From NCBI RefSeq assembly GCF_038246755.1, contig NZ_CP134706.1, positions 62,001 through 126,000 on the forward strand: a stretch of DNA of 64,000 nt, read 5' to 3'. The notes under the pieces are model-generated. The model saw only the letters and a list, made by a program, of their open reading frames with translations. It was not told where the DNA came from and ran no database searches. The translations under genes and the position numbers were made by a program. Source of the DNA: Micromonospora sp. FIMYZ51 (GTDB taxonomy: Bacteria; Actinomycetota; Actinomycetes; Mycobacteriales; Micromonosporaceae). This document shows, in pieces, positions 27,694 through 35,522 of the stretch (positions within the stretch are counted from its first letter, which is position 1; each line of letters starts with the position of its first letter).

Positions 27694-28494
27694 TCACCTC
27701 GGCACCGTGGCGGAGCGCAGGGTGGTGGAATCCTCGAACGCGGGAACGGTGACCGTCGACTCCCGCTCGGAGTAGCCGAGCTGATAGTTCTCGACTGCGT
27801 CCCTGAACCACCGGACTCCCTCGGAAGCGGCGAGGGCCTGCCGGAGGGCGGCGGGATCGCCAATTGCTACGATCTTGAAAGGTGGGGAGTACACCCGGCC
27901 GTGCAGCAGCAGGGTGTTACCCACGCAGCGTACCGCGCTGGTGCTCAGGACGCGCACGTCCATGATTGACATGGCTTCGGCGCCGCCGGCCCAGAGCGCG
28001 TTGACCACCGCTTGGACGTCGCCCTGGTGGACGACCAGGTCGTCGTTCTCGACCCCCTCGGGCAGGCTGCTGAGCTGCGGCGCGTCGTTGAGCTCGACCG
28101 TCAGCCCGGAGCCGGTGAGGGCGGTGAAGCCGGCCGCGCCGAGACTCGCGCCGGCCCGCTGCTGCTGCTCCTTGATCGTGTCGTCCGAGTCGGCGAGGTC
28201 GGTCGTGCGGCTCTCGACCTCCCGGCGCAGGCGCGCGGCGCGTTCCTCGTTGGCGGCCACCTGGGCGCGTCGGTCCTCGATCAGCTCGGTCAGCTGCGGG
28301 CGTCGATCCTCGCGCAGCGCGGTCCCGCCGGCGGTGCTGGCGGTGGTGGTGAAGAGCAGGCCAGCGGCGGCGGCGATCATCGGTACGCCGATGGACCAGC
28401 CTGGTCGGCGCTGCCGGGGCCGGCGTGGCAGCAACGCGGCGACCAGCCGCCGCAGCGCCTTCTGCCACGAGGCTGCGCCGGATGTGTACTCCAC
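27694..28494 (-). CDS. DUF881 family membrane protein
   Basis: This 266-residue protein has one membrane helix (about residues 35-58), a coiled-coil segment rich in Arg/Glu (ELIEDRRAQVAANEERAARL) and a DUF881 domain with ALTGSGLTVELNDAP, VVNALWAGGAEAMSI and the region GNTLLLHGRVYSPPFKI. DUF881 proteins are widespread in Gram-positive bacteria and often lie next to division genes; in actinobacteria they lie beside crgA and the sortase. GTG 28494 follows a GGGGGA box; the frame extends to 28599 without an obvious site. The function is unknown. Confidence 0.85.
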   Translation of the reverse strand: MEYTSGAASWQKALRRLVAALLPRRPRQRRPGWSIGVPMIAAAAGLLFTTTASTAGGTALREDRRPQLTELIEDRRAQVAANEERAARLRREVESRTTDLADSDDTIKEQQQRAGASLGAAGFTALTGSGLTVELNDAPQLSSLPEGVENDDLVVHQGDVQAVVNALWAGGAEAMSIMDVRVLSTSAVRCVGNTLLLHGRVYSPPFKIVAIGDPAALRQALAASEGVRWFRDAVENYQLGYSERESTVTVPAFEDSTTLRSATVPR

Positions 28495-28716
28495 GGACCG
28501 TTTCCCCCTGTCCCCACCTGCTGCACCCGCGCGATGCGGGTTTTGAGCGAGCCGTCGGGCAGCTCGTTTCCGGTCTGCCCGGTACCGGTCTGGCCCCATT
28601 CGTGGATTGGACGAGCCTTCCGGACTACGCTAGCTCTCGAACATTATTGGCCATGGACCGTCGCCCTCGCGCCCGGTTGCAGGCCGGACGAGGTCGTAAC
28701 CCCTCTGGAGAGCGTC

Positions 28717-28980
28717 GTGCCCAAGTCTCAGGTCCGCAAGAAGAAGGTGTACACCCCGCCCACGGACGTCCGCCCGACGGCGACAGCGGCGACGCGCAAG
28801 CCGAGCCCACTCTGGCTGCCGGTCTCGGCGGTGTCGCTCATCGTGTTCGGCATCGGCTGGCTGGTGGTCTACTACCTCTCCGAGCAGGAATACCCGGTCA
28901 TGGAGCTGGGTTACTGGAACCTCGCGGTGGGCTTCGGCGCGATGGTCGCCTCGTTGATCCTGCTCTCCCGCTGGCGCTGA
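28717..28980 (+). CDS. crgA: Cell division protein CrgA
   Basis: This 87-residue protein is CrgA, a small divisome membrane protein of actinobacteria. It has the conserved N-terminus PKSQVRKKKVYTPPTDVRP, a first helix (LWLPVSAVSLIVFGIGWLVVYYL), a short outer loop and a second helix (LAVGFGAMVASLILLSRW). In Streptomyces it delays FtsZ-ring formation before sporulation, and in mycobacteria it recruits FtsI and other division proteins. GTG 28717 has GGAG six bases upstream. It is divergent from the DUF881 gene and not part of the pkn operon here. Confidence 0.96.
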   Translation: MPKSQVRKKKVYTPPTDVRPTATAATRKPSPLWLPVSAVSLIVFGIGWLVVYYLSEQEYPVMELGYWNLAVGFGAMVASLILLSRWR

Positions 28981-29102
28981 GTCACCCGCAGGGCACACAC
29001 CCGGCGCCGCGCGCCGTGCAGCCAGGGGCCGCCCGGCGCGAATCCCGGTGACCTCCTAAGGTGGGCGCAGGGCGACGTGGCCCTGGGTGCGAGAAGACTC
29101 AC

Positions 29103-29118
29103 GTTACTCTCGGGTAAC
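29103..29118. promoter_or_regulatory. Operator-like palindrome GTTACT-N4-GGTAAC
   Basis: A 16-base imperfect palindrome with arms GTTACT and GGTAAC lies about 140 bases upstream of the Fe-S oxidoreductase start. The same arms with the same four-base spacing recur at 46681-46696 before the acyl-CoA dehydrogenase. The remaining part of the gene-free interval 28981-29258 shows no coding frame. Confidence 0.65.
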
Positions 29119-29258
29119 CTTGCGCGTAGGCTGCACTGCATGACCGAGCGGAGCGAGGTCAGCAACCGATCCGGTTGACGGTGCGGTGGTGCCTACCGCT
29201 CGTGCCCGACCCGGTCGCCACGCCCGCTCGACAGGCAGCAGACCGGGAGGCCAACTCG

Positions 29259-31475
29259 ATGGGCAGCGTCCAGATCGTCACCACGATCCTCGCGGCCGCC
29301 ATCACCGCCGTGGCGGTGTGGCTTGCCGTGCGCGCGGTCATGAAGATGGTGGCGGTGATCCGGCTGGGTCAGCCCGACCCGTCCCGCTTCGGCGACCCGG
29401 TCAGCCGCACGAAGACAATGCTCGCGGAGACCGCCGGGCACACCCGGATGCTCCGCTGGAGCGTGGTGGGTGCCGCGCACTGGTTCGTGATGGTCGGCTT
29501 CATCGTGCTGTCGCTGCTGGTGCTCGAAGCGTACTTCGAGGTGGTCTCGCCGACCGGCGGGCTGCCGCTGATCGGCAGCTGGACGATCTATGGCCTGGTC
29601 ACCGAGTGGATCGGCATCCTGGGCATCGTCGGCATCGCGGTGTTGATCGCCATCCGGGTGGCCAACCGGCCGAACCGGGCCGGCCGCCGGTCGCGGTTCA
29701 CCGGGTCCACCATGTGGCAGGGCTACTTCGTCGAAGCGGTCGTCCTGGCCGTCCTGATCATGGGTTTCCTGATCCGTGGCTTCAAGGTCGCCACCGACCA
29801 CTTCGAGTACCCGACCTGGGCCACCCCGCTCAGCCACGCGGTCGGCTCGGCGCTGCCGGGCTGGGAGGCCGGCGTCAGCATCGCCGCCCTCATCAAGATC
29901 GCCATCTCGATGACCTGGCTCATCGTGATCTCGCTGAACGTCACCATGGGGGTGGCCTGGCACCGCTTCCTCGCCTTCCCCAACATCTTCTTCAAGCGCA
30001 ACCCGGGTAAGACCGGCTCCGGCCTCGGCGCGCTGCGGCCGATGATGAGCGACGGCAAGCCGCTGGACTTCGAAGAGGCCGACCCGGAAAAGGACCAGTT
30101 CGGCGTCGCCCAGGTCGAGCAGTTCACCTGGAAGGGCCTGCTGGACTTCAGCACCTGCACCGAGTGTGGCCGGTGCCAGTCGCAGTGCCCGGCCTGGAAC
30201 ACCGGCAAGCCGCTGTCGCCGAAGCTGCTGGTGCTCAGCCTGCGCGACCACGCCTACGCCAAGGCGCCCTACCTGCTGGCGGGCGGCGGCAAGGACCTGA
30301 CCGGCGAGGAGAAGGCCACCGCCGCCCAGCTCGCCCACGTCGACGTACTGGCACTTGCCGAGGCGGAGAAGCCGCTGATCGGCGACGCCGAGGCGGGCGG
30401 TGTGATCGACCCGGACGTGCTCTGGTCGTGCACCACCTGCGGTGCCTGTGTGGAGCAGTGCCCGGTCGACATCGAGCACGTCGACCACATCGTCGACATG
30501 CGCCGATACCAGGTGCTCATCGAGTCCAGCTTCCCCTCGGAGGCCGGCGTGATGCTGCGCAACCTGGAGAACAAGGGCAATCCCTGGGGTGCGCCGCAGA
30601 ACACCCGCGAGGACTGGACCAAGGGCCTCGACTTCGAGGTTCCCCGGGTCGGCGAGGTGGAGGACTTCGAGTACCTGTTCTGGGTGGGTTGCGCCGGTGC
30701 CTTCGAGGACCGGGCCAAGAAGACCACCCGCGCGGTGGCCACCCTGCTGAACGAGGCGGGCGTCTCGTTCGCCATCCTCGGCGAGGGCGAGACCTGCTCG
30801 GGTGACCCCGCTCGACGGATCGGCAACGAGTTCGTCTTCCAGATGCTCGCCCAGCAGAACGTGGAGACCCTGAACGAGGCGTTCGAGGGGCGCGAGAAGG
30901 CCAAGCGCAAGATCGTCGCGACCTGCCCGCACTGCTTCAACACGCTCGGCAACGAGTACGGCCAGCTCGGCGGCGAGTTCGAGGTGGTGCACCACACCCA
31001 GCTGCTGGCCCACCTGGTCGCCACCGGAAAGCTCACCCCGGTGCAGCCGGTCGACGGCGGGGTGACCTACCACGACCCGTGCTACCTCGGTCGACACAAC
31101 CGGGTGTTCACCCCGCCGCGCGAGGTGCTGGGCAGCGCCATTGCCGGTGGATCCGGCGGCGCTGCGGACGGCGGTCTCGTCGAGATGCCGCGTAACAGCG
31201 AGCGTTCCTTCTGCTGCGGCGCCGGTGGCGCCCGGATGTGGATGGAGGAGCGGATCGGCAAGCGGATCAACGTCGACCGGGTGGAGGAGGCCATGTCCAC
31301 CGGGGCGAGGACGGTGGCCGTCGGCTGCCCGTTCTGCTCGACGATGCTCAGCGACGGGGTGAACGGCAAGGGTGCCGGTGAGCAGGTCGAGGTGGTCGAC
31401 GTGGCAAGCGTCCTGCTCCGGTCGGTCAAGCCCGAACAGCCGACCGCCTCGGCGCAGGAGCCGGTCGGCAACTGA
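29259..31475 (+). CDS. Membrane Fe-S oxidoreductase (heterodisulfide reductase-like)
   Basis: This 738-residue protein joins a membrane part with about five helices (residues 1-~260), a ferredoxin-like part with two 4Fe-4S motifs (CTECGRCQSQCP and CTTCGACVEQCP) and two CCG-type cysteine domains (HDPCYLGRH, FCCGAGGARMW). Proteins of this build pass electrons from electron-transfer flavoprotein, and so from acyl-CoA dehydrogenases, to the quinone pool in actinobacteria. The ATG at 29259 has GGGAGG eight bases upstream; the frame is open from 29175. The GTTACT-N4-GGTAAC site upstream links it to the acyl-CoA dehydrogenase at 46.7 kb and supports a beta-oxidation role (inference). Confidence 0.92.
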   Translation: MGSVQIVTTILAAAITAVAVWLAVRAVMKMVAVIRLGQPDPSRFGDPVSRTKTMLAETAGHTRMLRWSVVGAAHWFVMVGFIVLSLLVLEAYFEVVSPTGGLPLIGSWTIYGLVTEWIGILGIVGIAVLIAIRVANRPNRAGRRSRFTGSTMWQGYFVEAVVLAVLIMGFLIRGFKVATDHFEYPTWATPLSHAVGSALPGWEAGVSIAALIKIAISMTWLIVISLNVTMGVAWHRFLAFPNIFFKRNPGKTGSGLGALRPMMSDGKPLDFEEADPEKDQFGVAQVEQFTWKGLLDFSTCTECGRCQSQCPAWNTGKPLSPKLLVLSLRDHAYAKAPYLLAGGGKDLTGEEKATAAQLAHVDVLALAEAEKPLIGDAEAGGVIDPDVLWSCTTCGACVEQCPVDIEHVDHIVDMRRYQVLIESSFPSEAGVMLRNLENKGNPWGAPQNTREDWTKGLDFEVPRVGEVEDFEYLFWVGCAGAFEDRAKKTTRAVATLLNEAGVSFAILGEGETCSGDPARRIGNEFVFQMLAQQNVETLNEAFEGREKAKRKIVATCPHCFNTLGNEYGQLGGEFEVVHHTQLLAHLVATGKLTPVQPVDGGVTYHDPCYLGRHNRVFTPPREVLGSAIAGGSGGAADGGLVEMPRNSERSFCCGAGGARMWMEERIGKRINVDRVEEAMSTGARTVAVGCPFCSTMLSDGVNGKGAGEQVEVVDVASVLLRSVKPEQPTASAQEPVGN

Positions 31476-31621
31476 CACACGACCCGTACGCGGGGTGCGA
31501 GGGTACCTTCACCGGTGCCGTCGTACCCCGTTTACGTATTGGCCCAGATAACTGTTACGAGAATGGTCGACACCCTTTGTATTCGACCGGTCGCGCAAAC
31601 GTGAATAAGCCGTTGGTCGCC

Positions 31622-31650
31622 TTGATTCCGCAGCACGCCTTCCCTAGTCT
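31622..31650 (+). promoter_or_regulatory. Candidate promoter of the first NlpC/P60 gene
   Basis: TTGATT (31622-31627) and TAGTCT (31645-31650) are spaced by 17 bases in the 260-bp gap before the hydrolase. No riboswitch-like conserved core is seen in this gap, unlike the gap before the next hydrolase gene. Confidence 0.45.
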
Positions 31651-31735
31651 TGGGCACCGGCCGCCGTAGGTCGTCTGTCCCGCCCCTTACCGCTCGCGGG
31701 ACGCCCGGTGGTCGGTTGCAAAGGAGTCGGTGCCG

Positions 31736-32743
31736 GTGGCAACCATGCCCCTTCATCGTCGCGCGCCCGGACGCTCTCGCCGTCCCGGTGGCCTGCACCG
31801 GGCCGCCCGCCGGCTGGTCGTCCTGGTCGCCGCCGCCGCGGTCGGCGCTGGCCTGCTCGCCGCCCCCGCGTACGCCGAGCCGTCGGTCGAGCAGATCGAG
31901 GCGGAGATCGACAAGCAGTGGCAGCGGCTGGAACCCACAATCGAGCAGTACAACAAGGTGCGGTCCCAGCTGAAGGTGAACCGCGAGAAGTCGAAGACGA
32001 TCCAGAAGAAGATCGAGCCGCTGGCCCTGGAGACCGAGCTGGCGATGAACCGGGTGGGCGACATGGCCTCCCGGTACTACATCACCGGCCCGTCGTCCGA
32101 GCTCGGCGCGGTGCTGCTCAACGCCAAGCCGGACACGCTCGGCGAGCAGATGGCCTTCCTGAACCGGCTGGCGGCGCAGGAGCGCCGTGAGCTGGAGGGC
32201 GTCATGAAGGTCAAGCGGAAGTACGACGACCAGAAGGCCAAGCTCGACGCCTTGATCGCCGATCAGGAGGCCAAGGAGAAGCAGCTGGCGGCGAAGAAGA
32301 AGCAGATCGACGCCGAAATCAAGCGGCTGGAGAAGTCGCTGCCGGTCACCGTGGTCAAGACGACGAACTGCCCGACCATCAAGGACGTGGTCAGCGCGGC
32401 AGCACGGACCGCCATCCAGGTCGCCTGCGCCCAGGTCGGCAAGCCGTACGTCTGGGGCGCCACCGGGCCGAACTCGTTCGACTGCTCCGGGCTGACCCAG
32501 TACGCCTACAAGGCCGCCGGGATCCACCTCACCCACTTCACCGGGGCCCAGTGGAGCGAGAACAAGGCCGTCTCCCGGGCCGAAGCCCGGCCGGGGGACC
32601 TGGTCTTCTTCCGTAGCGACGTGAGTCACGTCGGGCTCTATCTGGGCAACAACCTGATGGTGCACTCGCCCCGCGCCGGCAAGCCGGTGAACGTATCGCC
32701 GATCACGACCATGCCGGTCGCCGGCTTCCGCCGTCCCGGCTGA
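31736..32743 (+). CDS. Secreted NlpC/P60 peptidoglycan endopeptidase
   Basis: This protein of about 335 residues is exported (hydrophobic stretch LVVLVAAAAVGAGLLA, cleavage near AYAEP), has a coiled-coil region (about residues 45-200, QIEAEIDKQWQRLEPTIEQY) and a C-terminal NlpC/P60 domain with catalytic Cys in FDCSGLTQYAYKAAG and His in VSHVGLYLG. Such RipA-like enzymes cut the D-Glu to diaminopimelate bond of peptidoglycan during division and growth; the coiled coil usually blocks the active site until processing. GTG 31736 has AGGAG nine bases upstream; GTG 31730 and ATG 31745 are alternatives. A paralogue follows 335 bases downstream. Confidence 0.92.
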   Translation: MATMPLHRRAPGRSRRPGGLHRAARRLVVLVAAAAVGAGLLAAPAYAEPSVEQIEAEIDKQWQRLEPTIEQYNKVRSQLKVNREKSKTIQKKIEPLALETELAMNRVGDMASRYYITGPSSELGAVLLNAKPDTLGEQMAFLNRLAAQERRELEGVMKVKRKYDDQKAKLDALIADQEAKEKQLAAKKKQIDAEIKRLEKSLPVTVVKTTNCPTIKDVVSAAARTAIQVACAQVGKPYVWGATGPNSFDCSGLTQYAYKAAGIHLTHFTGAQWSENKAVSRAEARPGDLVFFRSDVSHVGLYLGNNLMVHSPRAGKPVNVSPITTMPVAGFRRPG

Positions 32744-32775
32744 TCTGCACCGCTGAGCGGTAGCACAGGAACGAA

Positions 32776-32809
32776 CGAAGGCCCCGGGTCAAGCGACCCG
32801 GGGCCTTCG
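32776..32809 (+). terminator. Strong terminator between the two NlpC/P60 genes
   Basis: Perfect 15-base arms (32776-32790 and 32795-32809) flank a four-base loop. It isolates the first hydrolase gene from the riboswitch-controlled second one. Confidence 0.85.
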
Positions 32810-32936
32810 CCGTTGTCGGATTTATGCACCGACAGTGATGGCGTGGGTGTGTTGCGTATCGATGCGGATCGTCCCTACGCTGGGCAATCGTCGGCCGGCT
32901 GACAGCTCCGCCCACCGAGGGCGGTAACGGTCCGGC

Positions 32937-33053
32937 ACCGCCGAGTCGTTCTGTCGAGCGAGCCGGGGACCCAGGTACCCGGGGTGAATCCGCGATCCTC
33001 GCGGTAGGGCGCCCCCTTCCCGCCCGAACCCGTCAGCTAACCCGGTAGGCGGT
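32937..33053 (+). promoter_or_regulatory. c-di-AMP riboswitch (ydaO/yuaA type)
   Basis: The 335-bp gap before the second hydrolase gene contains the conserved blocks of the ydaO class: AGCCGGGGACCCAGGTACC, then GGGGTGAATC, a variable stem, then CCGAACCCGTCAGCTAACC. The closing stem is formed by ACCGCC (32937-32942) and GGCGGT (33048-33053). In Streptomyces and other actinobacteria this class precedes rpf and NlpC/P60 wall hydrolase genes and turns them off when c-di-AMP is high. The translation start at 33079 lies 26 bases downstream. I recognised the class by its motifs; no covariance search was run. Confidence 0.88.
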
Positions 33054-33078
33054 ATGGGAAGAAGGAGTACGGAGCCCG

Positions 33079-34119
33079 GTGGCACACCATGCCCCGCGGC
33101 CACCGTCGCGACGGCCGGCGTTGCCCGGTCCGACGACGGCTGCGCCGCGTTTCCGCTGGTACCGCTGCACCACCGCACTCGCCGCCCTGACCGCGACCGC
33201 CGTCATCCTGACCGGCGGCGCGACGGCGGCGTACGCCGACCCCACGGTCGCCGACATCGAGCGCCAGATCGACGAGGACTGGAACCGGCTCGAACCCGTG
33301 ATCGAACGGCACAACGCCACGCGGCAGGATCTGGCCGCCAAACGGCGGCAGGCGGACGCCCTGGCCGCCCGGATCGCCCCACTGCAACGTCAGGTGGACG
33401 AGGCGATGGAGCGGGTCGGCCGGCTGGCCGCCCGGGCCTACAAGGGTGGCCAGGTCCGCGTGGTCAACACGCTGCTGGGCAGCAGGTCGCCCGGCGAGGT
33501 GGTCGAGCAGCTCGGCCTGCTCGACCGCTACGCACAGTTCCAGCAGCAGGACGTACGGCAGGCGCGTGAGCTGCGCGACGAACTGGCCGCCGCCAAGGGC
33601 GCACTGGACCGCAGCATCACCCAGCTGGCCGGCACCGAGGTCGAACTCGGGCAGAAGCGGCGGCAGATCGACGCCGAGATCGACCGGTTGCAGCGGCTGC
33701 GGCTGCGGGCGTACGGGAAGGGGGGTGGTGGACCGCTGCGCCCGAAGCCCTGTCCGGCCGGTTACCCGGGCGGCCCGGCCGGGAAGGCGGTCAGCTTCGC
33801 CTGCGCCCAGATCGGCAAGCCGTACGCGTGGGGCGCCGAGGGGCCGGACGCGTACGACTGCTCCGGGCTGACCCTGGCCGCGTGGGCGCGTGGCGGGGTG
33901 GCGCTGCCGCACAACGCGGCGCGGCAGCGGCAGGCCACCGAGCCGGTCAGCCGCGCTGCCCTGCGCCCGGGTGACCTCGTCTTCTACTACCGCGACCTGC
34001 ACCACGTCGGCATGTACGTCGGCGGTGGCTGGGTGGTGCACTCGTCCCGGGCGGGTCAGCCGGTCAAGATGAAGCGGATGGACGACAGCCCGATCCACAG
34101 CTTCGGCCGGCCCGGCTGA
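33079..34119 (+). CDS. Secreted NlpC/P60 peptidoglycan endopeptidase, riboswitch-controlled
   Basis: This 346-residue paralogue of the preceding gene has the same order: export signal (ALAALTATAVILTGGATA, cleavage near AYADP), coiled coil (about residues 55-215) and NlpC/P60 domain with Cys in YDCSGLTLAAWARGG and His in LHHVGMYVGGG. A short Gly-rich hinge precedes the catalytic domain. The start is GTG 33079, close to AAGGAG at 33062-33067. The riboswitch in its leader, absent from its paralogue, implies that c-di-AMP levels set how much of this hydrolase is made, so the two enzymes probably act under different conditions. Confidence 0.93.
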   Translation: MAHHAPRPPSRRPALPGPTTAAPRFRWYRCTTALAALTATAVILTGGATAAYADPTVADIERQIDEDWNRLEPVIERHNATRQDLAAKRRQADALAARIAPLQRQVDEAMERVGRLAARAYKGGQVRVVNTLLGSRSPGEVVEQLGLLDRYAQFQQQDVRQARELRDELAAAKGALDRSITQLAGTEVELGQKRRQIDAEIDRLQRLRLRAYGKGGGGPLRPKPCPAGYPGGPAGKAVSFACAQIGKPYAWGAEGPDAYDCSGLTLAAWARGGVALPHNAARQRQATEPVSRAALRPGDLVFYYRDLHHVGMYVGGGWVVHSSRAGQPVKMKRMDDSPIHSFGRPG

Positions 34120-34255
34120 CGCGGCTGGCGTACGGCGGTCGGGTCCGCGCCCATGACGGCGCGGGCCCGGCCGGTCAGGCCGAGGTCGGCGGCGGCAGCT
34201 GCGTGCACGGCGGCTCGCACCCTGCCAGCCTGGCGGGCGATCGTTGCGGTGGGGC

Positions 34256-34834
34256 TCAGCGGACCGGCCAGGTGCGCCAGTTCTGCCAGGCGCGGCTCGG
34301 CGTCGGGCCGCGCTGGCCCTGGTAGCGCGAGCCGTAGACGGCCGAGCCGTAGGGGTGCTCGGCTGGCGACGAGAGCCGGAAGATGCAGAGCTGACCGATC
34401 TTCATGCCCGGCCAGAGGGTGATCGGCAGGTTGGCCACGTTGGAGAGCTCCAGCGTGACGTGGCCGGAGAAGCCGGGGTCGATGAAACCCGCGGTGGAGT
34501 GGGTGAGCAGACCGAGCCGGCCCAGGCTCGACTTGCCTTCGAGTCGCCCGGCCAACTGGTCGCCGAGGGAGATGACCTCCAGTGTGGAGGCGAGCACGAA
34601 CTCGCCCGGGTGCAGCACGAAGGGCTCACCGTCGGGCACCTCGACCGGCGAGGTCAGGTCGTCCTGCCGGGTCGCCGGGTCGATGTGGGTGTAGAGATGG
34701 TTGTTGAAGACCCGGAACAGCTTGTCCAGGCGTACGTCGATGCTTGACGGCTGCACCAGGGTGGGCTCGAAGGGCTCCAACGCCAGGGCGCCCGCCTTGA
34801 TCTCGGAGACCAGGTCGCGGTCGGAGAGCAGCAT
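34256..34834 (-). CDS. dcd: dCTP deaminase (probably bifunctional, dUMP-forming)
   Basis: This 192-residue trimeric enzyme deaminates dCTP; the actinobacterial type also hydrolyses the dUTP to dUMP for thymidylate synthesis. Conserved stretches are [21 protein letters not shown], the catalytic-site segment [14 protein letters not shown] with the essential Glu/Ser/Arg set, and [13 protein letters not shown]. The ATG at 34834 is well supported; longer in-frame extension into the divergent gene is not. A LexA-box-like site lies 48 bases upstream in the shared divergent region, so supply of dTTP precursors may rise with DNA damage (inference). Confidence 0.96.
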   Translation of the reverse strand: MLLSDRDLVSEIKAGALALEPFEPTLVQPSSIDVRLDKLFRVFNNHLYTHIDPATRQDDLTSPVEVPDGEPFVLHPGEFVLASTLEVISLGDQLAGRLEGKSSLGRLGLLTHSTAGFIDPGFSGHVTLELSNVANLPITLWPGMKIGQLCIFRLSSPAEHPYGSAVYGSRYQGQRGPTPSRAWQNWRTWPVR

Positions 34835-34881
34835 CGACACACCATAGCGGTACGGGTGACCTGCGTGTCGGACTACCTGCT

Positions 34882-34897
34882 TAGAACGTATGTTCGA
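34882..34897. promoter_or_regulatory. SOS (LexA) box
   Basis: On the minus strand the site reads TCGAAC-ATAC-GTTCTA, one base from the perfect actinobacterial LexA palindrome TCGAAC-N4-GTTCGA. It lies between the divergent dcd and pyridoxamine oxidase-like genes and directly abuts the latter's -10 box. Confidence 0.75.
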
Positions 34898-34903
34898 TAA
34901 GAT
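34898..34903 (+). promoter_or_regulatory. -10 box implying a leaderless mRNA
   Basis: TAAGAT ends six bases before the ATG at 34910, so transcription would start at or next to the A of the start codon. No ribosome binding site precedes that ATG, which fits a leaderless message. No good -35 box is visible; the LexA site occupies the region just upstream. Confidence 0.5.
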
Positions 34904-34909
34904 GTGGTC

Positions 34910-35452
34910 ATGGCTTCCTGGTCCGAATTCGCCGCTGACGAGCCCCGACTCGCCGACGGGATCCGCCTTCTCATGCAGCAGTACGGCCCTGGCTTCGGCT
35001 ATCTGGCCACGGTCCGCGCCGACGGCGGGCCCCGGGTGCACCCGGTCTCCCCGGTGATCACCGACGACGGTCTGTTCTGCTTCGTGATCGACTCGCCGAA
35101 GCGGCGCGACCTGGAGCGTGACGGGCGCTACGCGCTGCACTCGTTCCCGCCCGAGGAGAGCGACGACGAGGCGTACGTCGCGGGTCGGGCCAAGCCGGTC
35201 ACCGACGGCGCCACGGTGACCCGACTGGCCCTCGCGGCGCGGGCCGCCCCGCACGCCGACTGGCGACTCTTCGAGTTCACGGTCGACGTGGCGATGCTCG
35301 CCCGTCGCGAGCAGGTCGGCTCCGGCGGGCCGAGCGACCTGGCGGGTCGACCGGCGGTCCAGGTCTGGCTCGACCCGGCCGGTGCCGGCACTGACGACAA
35401 CCGCCTCGCGCCGCTGCCGGCCCGCTCGGCCCGCCACGCCCACGCGGCCTGA
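34910..35452 (+). CDS. Pyridoxamine 5'-phosphate oxidase-like flavin/F420-binding protein
   Basis: This 180-residue protein has the split-barrel fold of the pyridoxamine oxidase superfamily, seen in [20 protein letters not shown], then [20 protein letters not shown] and [11 protein letters not shown]. Actinobacterial members often bind F420, FMN or haem and reduce small molecules; cofactor and substrate cannot be told here. The ATG at 34910 lies six bases after a TAAGAT box, and an in-frame GTG exists at 34904. The adjoining LexA-like site suggests DNA damage induction. The gene ends in a bidirectional terminator shared with the protease gene. Confidence 0.88.
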   Translation: MASWSEFAADEPRLADGIRLLMQQYGPGFGYLATVRADGGPRVHPVSPVITDDGLFCFVIDSPKRRDLERDGRYALHSFPPEESDDEAYVAGRAKPVTDGATVTRLALAARAAPHADWRLFEFTVDVAMLARREQVGSGGPSDLAGRPAVQVWLDPAGAGTDDNRLAPLPARSARHAHAA

Positions 35453-35463
35453 GCCGACACGCA

Positions 35464-35502
35464 GCCGGTGCCGACCCCGATCTGCTCGGGGCCGGCACCG
35501 GC
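35464..35502. terminator. Bidirectional terminator between convergent genes
   Basis: Seventeen-base arms (35464-35480 and 35486-35502) pair with one mismatch around a five-base loop, midway between the stop codons of the oxidase-like gene and the M43 protease gene. Confidence 0.8.
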
Positions 35503-35522
35503 GTACGGATCAGACTGCCGCG

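Noticed and set aside
29193..31478. A 761-codon minus-strand open frame opposite the Fe-S oxidoreductase
   Set aside because: The plus strand encodes clear 4Fe-4S and CCG motifs; the opposite frame is His/Arg/Gly-rich with no domain.
31476..31735. A second c-di-AMP riboswitch before the first NlpC/P60 gene
   Set aside because: The conserved GGGGTGAATC and CAGCTAACC blocks are missing.
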